Shown: positions 1-5,368 of the stretch, piece after piece
How positions within the stretch are numbered: position 1 is the stretch's first letter
Layout: every line of letters begins with the position of its first letter
Assembly (NCBI GenBank): GCA_012840755.1
Contig: DUWA01000082.1
Location: 1 to 11,861 of the forward strand
Length of the DNA stretch: 11,861 nucleotides
Source: Mycoplasmatota bacterium
GTDB lineage: Bacteria; Bacillota_I; Bacilli_A; RF39; UBA660
Direction of reading: 5' to 3'
Notes under the pieces: model-generated
What the model was told of the DNA's origin: nothing
What the model saw: the letters and a program-made list of their open reading frames with translations, nothing else
The model's database searches: none
Program-made: the position numbers and the translations under genes

Positions 1-274
1 GATAATCTAGTCCAACTTCACCGATGCCAACTACTTTTTTATTTGTTATATTTTTTTCTATAAAAGCTATATCTTCGTCTGTGTAGTCATCTGCGAACTC
101 CGGATGTATTCCTATTGTTGCATATATATTAGTGTATTTATTCGCTAACTTTATTGCATTTATATTTGTAGCTGTTGATACTCCACTTACTATAATTATA
201 TGGTTCTTCATATTATTAATTACCTTATCAATATTTTCATAGTCATCTAAGTGACAATGTGTATCTATTAGCAT
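1..274 (-). CDS. tatD: TatD-family metal-dependent DNase/hydrolase, N-terminal part (runs off the left edge)
   Basis: The ATG at 274 follows a good GAGGTGA ribosome site and opens a frame with no stop through 91 codons to the window edge. The protein begins with LIDTHCHLD, the HxH metal-binding signature at the first strand of the TatD/YcfH amidohydrolase-like TIM barrel. GIHPEFADD and VGIGEVGLDY follow near residues 54-91, and the Glu of the latter is a usual metal ligand. Family members are about 255 residues, so roughly a third is present. They are divalent-metal DNases/phosphodiesterases of the cytoplasm. In Bacillus subtilis the homologue (yabD) follows metS. Here the same neighbourhood is kept, but a small membrane-protein gene and two terminators separate it from metG. 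The family call is secure; the exact substrate is not known from sequence. Confidence 0.9.
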   Translation of the reverse strand, partial: MLIDTHCHLDDYENIDKVINNMKNHIIIVSGVSTATNINAIKLANKYTNIYATIGIHPEFADDYTDEDIAFIEKNITNKKVVGIGEVGLDY

Positions 275-290
275 AAAAACTCACCTCAAT

Positions 291-317
291 AAAAAAATTA
301 TACCACAAAAGGTATAA
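291..317 (-). terminator. Intrinsic terminator after the small membrane-protein gene
   Basis: On the minus strand a perfect 7-bp stem, TTATACC with GGTATAA (plus positions 311-317 and 298-304), closes a six-base loop and runs into seven T residues. It starts 4 bases after the stop codon at 321. The stem is AT-rich, so termination may be partial, allowing some read-through into tatD. Confidence 0.7.
297..305 (-). promoter_or_regulatory. Candidate extended -10 promoter for tatD, inside a terminator hairpin
   Basis: On the minus strand the sequence TGGTATAAT (TGn plus a perfect TATAAT at 302-297) lies about 23 bases upstream of the tatD start codon. No good -35 is seen at the right spacing, which fits an extended -10 promoter. 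Transcription would begin near 290, giving a very short leader just ahead of the GAGGTGA ribosome site. The element overlaps the 3' arm of the upstream gene's terminator, so it could also be an accident of that stem's sequence. Confidence 0.4.
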
Positions 318-320
318 AAT

Positions 321-491
321 TTATTTTTTTATCTTTATATAAAGATATTTTAAAAGATATACTACAACTAAAAAAAGATATACTCCATCAATATAATCAA
401 ACTTCTTAATTATATTTCCAAAAATAATAAAATATAAAATTAGAAATACCAATACCCCACCGATGATTTCTTTTTTTTCCTCTATTGTCAT
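321..491 (-). CDS. Small two-helix membrane protein, unknown function
   Basis: I do not recognise this gene. The preferred start is the ATG at 491, preceded five bases upstream by GGGG within AGGATAGGGG, giving 56 residues. A TTG at 512 would add seven residues but has no ribosome site. The protein has a short charged N terminus (MTIEEKKEI), a hydrophobic helix at about residues 10-27 (GGVLVFLILYFIIF), a short polar linker containing KKFDYIDG, a second hydrophobic helix at about 37-50 (VYLFLVVVYLLKYLY), and a basic tail (KIKK). It looks like a helical hairpin in the cytoplasmic membrane. It sits between metG and tatD with a terminator on each side, so it is probably its own transcription unit. 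Reality is supported by the ribosome site, the terminator and clean membrane topology. AT-rich DNA also yields hydrophobic frames by chance, which limits confidence. Confidence 0.6.
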   Translation of the reverse strand: MTIEEKKEIIGGVLVFLILYFIIFGNIIKKFDYIDGVYLFLVVVYLLKYLYIKIKK

Positions 492-532
492 AGCATCCCC
501 TATCCTAAACAATATTACTATAACATTAAAGT

Positions 533-538
533 ATTATA
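533..538 (-). promoter_or_regulatory. Candidate -10 element for the small membrane-protein gene
   Basis: A perfect TATAAT on the minus strand lies about 40 bases upstream of the preferred ATG at 491 and downstream of the metG terminator. No convincing -35 is present at 16-18 bases. An inverted repeat TTGTAA-N16-TTACAA (552-557 and 574-579) lies just upstream and could be an operator, or chance. Confidence 0.33.
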
Positions 539-600
539 TACACAAATAATTTTGTAACATAATTATCGACATTTTACAATTTTTTACACTAATATATAAC

Positions 601-626
601 AAAAAGAGATTCATTATCTCTTTTTT
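601..626 (-). terminator. Intrinsic terminator of the dut-metG operon
   Basis: An inverted repeat AAAAAGAGAT / ATCTCTTTTT (plus 601-610 and 616-625) encloses the loop TCATT. Its 5' edge overlaps the metG stop codon at 627-625. On the minus strand the 3' arm ends in a T-run (TCTCTTTTTG). Because the arms are A-rich on one side and T-rich on the other, the structure would work in both directions. Confidence 0.8.
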
Positions 627-2181
627 ATTTTTCTATTTCTTCTAATTTCTTATTTTTATCAATTCTAATAAATAAAGGTTTAGGGTTATTTAATTTTATT
701 TCATAATCTAATCCGTTGAAATCACTTAAAGAATCAAAGTGTGTATTACGAGTGTTTAATTGTTCAAATATACTATTTGCAGTATCAGGTAAAAACGGCT
801 GTAATAATACTGCACCAACTCTTATAGATTCCAACAAATTATATAAAACTGTTGATAATCTTTCATAATTTTCTTCTTTTCCTAAAATCCATGGACATGT
901 CTCATCAATATATTTATTCGCCCTTCTAAATATATTAAATATACAATCTATTGAATCAGCAACCCTATAGTTAGCCATTTTTTCTTCTACCATTTTAGGG
1001 GTAGATTTTACCAAACTAATAAGTTCATCATCAATCTCTTCTACTAGATTTGGTTCAACTACAACACCATCAAAATATTTATGAGACATCGATATTGTTC
1101 TATTTACTAGATTTCCTAGATTATTAGCTAAATCAGAATTAATTCTTTCTATTAATAACTCATGAGTAATTATTCCATCATTATCAAACGGCGTTTCATG
1201 TAAAACAAAATATCTTACTGCGTCTACACCATAGTGCTTTACCAGTTCATCTGCATACATTAAATTTCCCTTTGACTTACTCATTTTTTCCCCACCGGCT
1301 AAAAGCCAAGGATGTGCAAAAATTTTCTTTGGAAGTGGCAAATCAAGCGCCATCAACATAATTGGCCAATAAATCGCATGAAATCTTAATATGTCTTTCC
1401 CTATTAAATGAATGTCAGCAGGCCAAAATTTATTAAATTCCTCAGAATGATTCTTATCAATATCATAACCTAAGAAAGTTATATAATTACTTAGTGCATC
1501 TATCCAAACATAAACTACATGTTTTTCGTCAAAACTTACTGGTATTCCCCATTTAAATGAGGTTCTAGAAACGCAAAGATCTTTTATTCCTGGTTTTATG
1601 AAATTATTAATAATTTCATTTTTTCTACTCTCAGGTTCAATAAAACTAGGATTTTCATATATATATTTTTCTAATTTATCTGAGTATTTAGATAATCTTA
1701 AAAAATATGCTTCTTCAGTTGATTTAATAACATCTCTACCACAATCAGGGCATTTTTTTGCATCTAATTGACTTTCTGTACAAAAAGATTCACAAGGAAT
1801 ACAATATAATCCTTCATATTTCCCCTTATAAATATCACCTTGTTCATAAAGTTTTTTAAATATTTGACCAACTTTTTCTTTGTGAGAAGGATTGGTTGTT
1901 CTTACAAATCTATCATAAGTTGTGTTCATTAAATCCCAAATTCTTCTAATTTCCAAAGCAACATCGTCAACATACTCTTGTGGGTTTTCATTATTTAATT
2001 TTGCTTTATCTTCTATTTTTTGTCCATGTTCATCTGTCCCAGTTTGAAAATAAACATCATATCCTTGCAGTCTTTTATATCTCGCAATGGCATCAGCCAA
2101 AATGATTTCATAAGTGTTTCCTATATGTGGTTTTGCTGATGCATATGCAATAGCCGTTGATATATAGAAAGGTTTATTCAA
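625..2181 (-). CDS. metG: Methionyl-tRNA synthetase, short form without C-terminal tRNA-binding domain
   Basis: This enzyme charges tRNA-Met with methionine using ATP, for initiation and elongation in the cytoplasm. The class I signatures are visible: HIGN at residues 19-22 (HIGH motif) and KMSKS at 299-303. The zinc knuckle in the connective peptide has Cys 127, 130, 144 and 147 (CIPC and CPDC), the single-zinc layout. The anticodon-binding helical domain fills about 355-500. The protein stops at 518 residues, whereas many Bacillota enzymes are about 640-670 and carry an EMAP-II/Arc1p-like domain, so that domain is absent here. The start is TTG at 2181. The codon before it in frame is a stop (TAA), and AGGAGGAG lies six bases upstream inside the end of dut. 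The two genes overlap by 8 bp, suggesting translational coupling. Expression should depend on the methionine T-box upstream of dut. Confidence 0.97.
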   Translation of the reverse strand: MNKPFYISTAIAYASAKPHIGNTYEIILADAIARYKRLQGYDVYFQTGTDEHGQKIEDKAKLNNENPQEYVDDVALEIRRIWDLMNTTYDRFVRTTNPSHKEKVGQIFKKLYEQGDIYKGKYEGLYCIPCESFCTESQLDAKKCPDCGRDVIKSTEEAYFLRLSKYSDKLEKYIYENPSFIEPESRKNEIINNFIKPGIKDLCVSRTSFKWGIPVSFDEKHVVYVWIDALSNYITFLGYDIDKNHSEEFNKFWPADIHLIGKDILRFHAIYWPIMLMALDLPLPKKIFAHPWLLAGGEKMSKSKGNLMYADELVKHYGVDAVRYFVLHETPFDNDGIITHELLIERINSDLANNLGNLVNRTISMSHKYFDGVVVEPNLVEEIDDELISLVKSTPKMVEEKMANYRVADSIDCIFNIFRRANKYIDETCPWILGKEENYERLSTVLYNLLESIRVGAVLLQPFLPDTANSIFEQLNTRNTHFDSLSDFNGLDYEIKLNNPKPLFIRIDKNKKLEEIEK

Positions 2182-2671
2182 TTACATCTCCTCCTCTGTT
2201 TGTGCTTCCAATCCCAGATTCTCTTGTATTTAATATTTTTTCTTCGTTATCAACTGTTAAAAATTTTGTGAATATTCCTTGAATAAAATGTTCTCCTTTT
2301 TTTATTACAAAATCTTTATCTCCTTCATTTTGAAGTGCAACCCATATATGACCTTCATTTGATTTATTATTATAGTAATCTGAATCTATTATACCAATCT
2401 GATTACAAAGTCTAACATTATACTTAAATCCAACACTACTTCTAACAAAAAGCATAAGCATTTCATCATTTTTCATATAGCTTTTTATCCCTGTTGGAAT
2501 CTTTTTTATTTCGTTTGGTTTAATTATAAAATCATATAAGGCTACAAAATCATAACCCGCGCTATTTTTAGTATTGCGTTTTGGTAAAGTATATTCATCA
2601 TATATAACTTTATTATCCTCAACATCACTACAAAACTGGTCAAAACTAATTTTTTCAAATCCTCTATTCAT
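2174..2671 (-). CDS. dut: dUTPase (deoxyuridine 5'-triphosphate nucleotidohydrolase), trimeric type
   Basis: It hydrolyses dUTP to dUMP and pyrophosphate, keeping uracil out of DNA and supplying dUMP for thymidylate. All five motifs of the homotrimeric all-beta family are visible in its 165 residues: I SAGYDF (37-42); II VRSSVGF (76-82); III GIIDSDYYNN (93-102), with the catalytic Asp and uracil-stacking Tyr; IV GEHFIQGIF (126-134); V RESGIGSTN (150-158). The DYYNN...NEGHI insertion after motif III is typical of the Bacillota/phage subfamily. In motif V the usual nucleotide-stacking Phe (GFGST) is Ile (GIGST). The ATG at 2671 follows GGAGGG, which directly abuts the T-run of the T-box terminator. 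dut overlaps metG by 8 bp. dCTP deaminase shares the fold, but the spacing of motifs III and V fits dUTPase better. Confidence 0.92.
   Translation of the reverse strand: MNRGFEKISFDQFCSDVEDNKVIYDEYTLPKRNTKNSAGYDFVALYDFIIKPNEIKKIPTGIKSYMKNDEMLMLFVRSSVGFKYNVRLCNQIGIIDSDYYNNKSNEGHIWVALQNEGDKDFVIKKGEHFIQGIFTKFLTVDNEEKILNTRESGIGSTNRGGDVIE
2188..2195 (-). promoter_or_regulatory. metG ribosome-binding site inside the end of dut
   Basis: AGGAGGAG on the minus strand sits six bases before the TTG start of metG. The same bases encode part of the last codons of dut (Arg-Gly-Gly-Asp). This site fixes TTG as the start, since no ATG or GTG is available in frame downstream of the preceding stop. Confidence 0.85.
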
Positions 2672-2682
2672 ACTATCCCTCC

Positions 2683-2709
2683 AAAAAAAAACATCCTATA
2701 TAAGGACGT
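2683..2709 (-). terminator. Regulated terminator of the methionine T-box
   Basis: On the minus strand ACGTCCT pairs with AGGATGT (plus 2703-2709 and 2691-2697; one G-U pair) around a five-base loop, followed by T residues to 2683. The 5' arm contains CCTT, which in the alternative fold pairs with the AAGG at the start of the T-box sequence. The terminator and antiterminator are therefore mutually exclusive. Confidence 0.9.
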
Positions 2710-2904
2710 ATTAAACGTGGTACCACCTTAATTTATAATAGAAACCTATTATATCTCGATAATTTAACGCATCATACGTCTAAGTTTACATATCAACTTA
2801 GCAATTCCGGAACCATTTAAAATAATACTTTTATCTATTTACACCAACCATAGACTCTCTTTGAAAAGTAGTTATTCTTCTTTCCTTCATAACCTTTATA
2901 TAAC
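2683..2904 (-). ncRNA. T-box riboswitch leader, methionine specifier, controlling dut-metG
   Basis: A tRNA-sensing leader of about 220 bases. In RNA order: Stem I contains the AAAGAGAG and GGTTGGTG blocks characteristic of T-box Stem I, with the distal hairpin TCTAT/ATAGA and a lower helix TACTTTT/AAAAGTA. The specifier loop then presents ATG (2816-2814) just before the closing GGTTCC helix, the codon for tRNA-Met. Further hairpins follow: TAAGTT/AACTTA (near 2800-2780) and ATAATAG/CTATTAT (near 2755-2736). The conserved T-box sequence AAGGTGGTACCACG (2729-2716) comes next; its TGGT bulge pairs with an acceptor end ACCA, matching a discriminator A as in tRNA-Met. The terminator follows. Uncharged tRNA-Met would stabilise the antiterminator and switch on dut and metG. 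The class is clear from sequence; the Met assignment rests on specifier, bulge and the downstream metG. Confidence 0.92.
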
Positions 2905-2929
2905 ACATATATTATACCATATATGTGTT
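2902..2929. repeat. Perfect inverted repeat overlapping the -10 of the dut-metG promoter
   Basis: Arms AACACATATAT (2902-2912) and ATATATGTGTT (2919-2929) are exact reverse complements over 11 bp with a six-base centre. The repeat covers the -10 hexamer and the start site and begins within the spoVT stop codon. It may act as a weak 3'-end hairpin for spoVT mRNA (no T-run follows), as an operator, or both. Confidence 0.75.
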
Positions 2930-2939
2930 TATTCTTCAA
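2911..2939 (-). promoter_or_regulatory. Promoter of the T-box/dut/metG operon
   Basis: On the minus strand TTGAAG (2939-2934), a 17-base spacer and a perfect TATAAT (2916-2911) form a strong vegetative promoter. A TGG directly before the -10 makes it an extended -10. The -35 lies inside the last codons of spoVT, so the promoter spans the spoVT stop codon (2931-2929). Initiation is expected near 2904, placing the T-box at the very 5' end of the transcript. Confidence 0.8.
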
Positions 2940-3462
2940 GATATCTTATTAAAAATGATGCTAATATACTAATTATTTTTTCATCATTTGTATTTAGTGT
3001 TTCATCGTTTGATATACATATAACTAATCCTTCAACATCTCCATTTATTACTATTGATCTTATAATATATGTGCTTGTTAAACTATAATTATCAGTCAAC
3101 TTTATTTCTTTTGGATATTTTTCAAAAACTTCAATTCTTCTTGAAATTTGGTTTTCTAAATATTCACTTATTGGTTTTTTAAGAATTTCTTTTTTTAAAT
3201 TACCAGATACTGCTATAAATTCATCTTTACTGGTAATAATAATATTGTGTTTTATAAACGCATAAACAGAATCGGTAAAATTTTGGGCCATATCTTCTAT
3301 TTTACTTATTAAAGAGTGCTTTTTAAAAACTATATTTTCGTCATTCTCAATATATATTTCTAAACTGTCCCCTTCTTTTATTCTAAATGTTTTTCTTATT
3401 TCCTTTGGAATAACAATTCTTCCAAGCTCATCTATTCGTCTAATTATTCCTGTTGCTTTCAT
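2929..3462 (-). CDS. spoVT: SpoVT-like AbrB-type transcription regulator with C-terminal GAF domain
   Basis: The N terminus (about 1-50: GIIRRIDELGRIVIPKEIR) is a textbook AbrB/SpoVT swapped-hairpin DNA-binding domain. About 55-177 matches the GAF-like effector domain of SpoVT in length and position (178 residues in Bacillus). In spore formers SpoVT is a forespore regulator that tunes sigma-G-dependent genes. AbrB itself is only about 95 residues, so the length separates the two. The ATG at 3462 follows GTGAGGT. The gene is divergent from ppaC across about 100 bp, and its 3' end contains the -35 of the dut-metG promoter. In many Bacillota spoVT lies near mfd, as here, but ppaC has come between. 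I saw no clear sigma-A or sigma-G promoter upstream. A non-sporulation role is possible if the organism does not sporulate. Confidence 0.85.
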   Translation of the reverse strand: MKATGIIRRIDELGRIVIPKEIRKTFRIKEGDSLEIYIENDENIVFKKHSLISKIEDMAQNFTDSVYAFIKHNIIITSKDEFIAVSGNLKKEILKKPISEYLENQISRRIEVFEKYPKEIKLTDNYSLTSTYIIRSIVINGDVEGLVICISNDETLNTNDEKIISILASFLIRYLEE

Positions 3463-3511
3463 GCTACCTCACTTTCTATATGTATTTTGTGTTAAAATAT
3501 GTAATTTATAC

Positions 3512-3541
3512 TTAACAATAAAAAATTAAATATGATATAAT
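3512..3541 (+). promoter_or_regulatory. Promoter of ppaC
   Basis: TTAACA (3512-3517), an 18-base spacer and TATAAT (3536-3541), with TGA immediately before the -10, form an extended -10 vegetative promoter. It starts transcription near 3548, just ahead of the AAAGGAG ribosome site (3552-3558) and the ATG at 3565. The region is shared with the divergent spoVT gene. Confidence 0.75.
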
Positions 3542-3564
3542 TATTGAGCTGAAAGGAGTAAATC

Positions 3565-5187
3565 ATGGATAAAGTATATATTTTTGGACATAAGAAGCCA
3601 GATACCGATAGTGTAACTGCTGCTATTGCCTTATCTTATTTAAAAAATAAATTAGGTAAAAATACTGAACCTAGAATACTAGGTAATATAAACAATGAAA
3701 CAAAATTTGCACTAAATTATTTTAATATATCCGTGCCAAAATATCTGAATGATGTTAAATTACAAATTAAAGATATAAATTATCCAAAAGATGTTTTTAT
3801 AAGAAGTGATGCTACAATTTTAGAGAGTTATCATTTTATGACTAAAAGTGGAGTTAGTACTATTCCAGTTATAGATAATGAAAAATACTATCTTGGGTCA
3901 ATATCAATGAAAGACATTGCAAGAGATTTAATTAGTGGAGATTATCATATATTAAATACATCTTACCTAAATATAATAAAAACATTAAATGGAGAAAAAA
4001 TATTAAAATTTGATGAAAATATTAATGGAAATTTACTGATTGCTTCATATAAAAGCACTACTTTTATAGAAAATGTAACAATTGATCATGATACTATAAT
4101 TATTGTTGGTGATAGACATAGTATTATTGAATATGCAGCTAATAGTGGGGCAAAACTAATCATTTTAACAGGTAATGCAAATATAAAAGGTGAGCATATC
4201 AAAATTGCTAAAAAGAATAATGTTAATATTATTAGAACTAAACTAAGTTCATTAGATGTTTCAAAGAAAATAAATTTTTGTAATTTTGTTTCTAATATAA
4301 TGAATACTACTAGTGTAACTACTGTTAACGAGAGTGAAGAGGTTAATGATTTTATAGAACTTGCAAATCGAACTAAATTTAGCAATTATCCTGTTATTGG
4401 TAAAAACAACAAATGTATGGGGATAATTAGACTTGCAGATATTGCAGATAAAAATAAAAAGAAAGTAATACTAGTAGACCATAACGAACCTACACAAAGT
4501 GTAGATGGAATTGAAGAAGCAGAGATTCTTGAAATTGTTGACCATCATAAACTAGGTTTGATTGGCACATCAATGCCTATTAATTTTAGAAACATGCCTG
4601 TAGGTAGTACAAATTCAATTATATTCTTGTTATATAAAGAAAATAATATTGAAATACCTTACGATATTGCAGGAATTATGATGTCTGGAATAATCTCTGA
4701 TACTCTATTATTCAAATCTCCTACAACAACAGAACTTGACAAGGAAATTGTTAATAAGTTAGCTGATATAACTAGAGTTGATTATGAAAAATATGCAATG
4801 AAAATGTTTGAAGCTGGTTTTTCATTAGAAGGACGTTCATTAGATGATTTATTGTATGCTGATTTTAAAGATTTTACTATAGAAAATAAAAAAATAGGTA
4901 TAGGGCAAGTATCAACATTAAATATCGGTGATTTTAAAAAGAAATCAAATGATTTGATTAATCTTATAGAAAAAGTTGCAAGTGATAATAACTATTATCT
5001 AGTTACATTATTTGTAACTGATGTTAAGTCAAATGGTTCTTATATTTATTATAATAATAGTGCTGAAGATTTAGTGAAAAATAGTTTTGACATAGATTCT
5101 ATTACACAAGGACACTATTTTGATGGAATAGTATCTAGAAAAAAACAAATTATTCCTAGAATAATGGATACTCTAGAAAAAAAATAA
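3565..5187 (+). CDS. ppaC: Nucleotide-regulated family II inorganic pyrophosphatase (DHH-CBS-DRTGG-CBS-DHH-DHHA2)
   Basis: It hydrolyses pyrophosphate to phosphate, pulling biosynthetic reactions forward; active with Mn/Co in the cytoplasm. The 540 residues show the split catalytic domain of CBS-PPases. His9, Asp13 and Asp15 (GHKKPDTDS) begin the DHH domain. An insert of about 230 residues follows, with a first CBS motif (about 75-125, VSTIPVID), a DRTGG-like domain (about 130-245) and a second CBS motif (about 247-295, FSNYPVIG). The DHH domain resumes with VDHNEP (304-309) and VDHHK (325-329). The DHHA2 substrate-binding domain ends with SRKKQIIP near the C terminus. Enzymes of this architecture are inhibited by AMP/ADP and activated by diadenosine polyphosphates; that is family knowledge, not seen here. 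Plain PpaC is about 310 residues. It is the only plus-strand gene in the window, with its own promoter and terminator. Confidence 0.95.
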   Translation: MDKVYIFGHKKPDTDSVTAAIALSYLKNKLGKNTEPRILGNINNETKFALNYFNISVPKYLNDVKLQIKDINYPKDVFIRSDATILESYHFMTKSGVSTIPVIDNEKYYLGSISMKDIARDLISGDYHILNTSYLNIIKTLNGEKILKFDENINGNLLIASYKSTTFIENVTIDHDTIIIVGDRHSIIEYAANSGAKLIILTGNANIKGEHIKIAKKNNVNIIRTKLSSLDVSKKINFCNFVSNIMNTTSVTTVNESEEVNDFIELANRTKFSNYPVIGKNNKCMGIIRLADIADKNKKKVILVDHNEPTQSVDGIEEAEILEIVDHHKLGLIGTSMPINFRNMPVGSTNSIIFLLYKENNIEIPYDIAGIMMSGIISDTLLFKSPTTTELDKEIVNKLADITRVDYEKYAMKMFEAGFSLEGRSLDDLLYADFKDFTIENKKIGIGQVSTLNIGDFKKKSNDLINLIEKVASDNNYYLVTLFVTDVKSNGSYIYYNNSAEDLVKNSFDIDSITQGHYFDGIVSRKKQIIPRIMDTLEKK

Positions 5188-5216
5188 TGCTATTATAATA
5201 ACATTATTTTACTAAT

Positions 5217-5257
5217 AAACCTTAATTGAGTATATATTCAATTGGGGTTTTATTTTT
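5217..5257 (+). terminator. Intrinsic terminator of ppaC
   Basis: AAACCTTAATTGA (5217-5229) pairs with TCAATTGGGGTTT (5238-5250) through 13 positions including two G-U pairs, followed by a T-rich tail (TATTTTTG). It lies 30 bases after the ppaC stop. The G-U pairs make it stronger on the plus strand than on the minus strand, as expected for ppaC. Confidence 0.85.
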
Positions 5258-5317
5258 GATATAAAAATATACACTTATACTATATTCCTAATCTTTAACA
5301 AAGAAATTATGCTTTTT

Positions 5318-5350
5318 TTAAAAAAAGTAGATATCTTTTTATCTACTTTT
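5318..5350 (-). terminator. Intrinsic terminator of the mfd operon (works in both directions)
   Basis: A perfect 11-bp inverted repeat, AAAAGTAGATA (5323-5333) and TATCTACTTTT (5340-5350), has a six-base loop. On the minus strand the 3' arm runs into seven T residues. It starts 18 bases after the mfd stop codon. A T-run on the plus strand too means it can back up the ppaC terminator in this convergent interval. Confidence 0.85.
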
Positions 5351-5368
5351 ATTCACAACTTCATCACA

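Noticed and set aside
2861..3088. Plus-strand open frame of 75 codons across the T-box and spoVT
   Set aside because: It lies antisense to a structured leader and to spoVT coding sequence, has no credible ribosome site and no recognisable protein pattern.
3463..3540. A sigma-G-like promoter for spoVT (CATATTTTA and GTATA motifs)
   Set aside because: The two motifs are only five bases apart rather than about 17-18, and no alternative -35 fits, so no promoter is called.
4086..4385. Minus-strand frame of 99 codons inside ppaC, hydrophobic-looking
   Set aside because: It is wholly antisense to the well-supported ppaC catalytic gene; the hydrophobic residues arise from AT-rich reverse complement codons.
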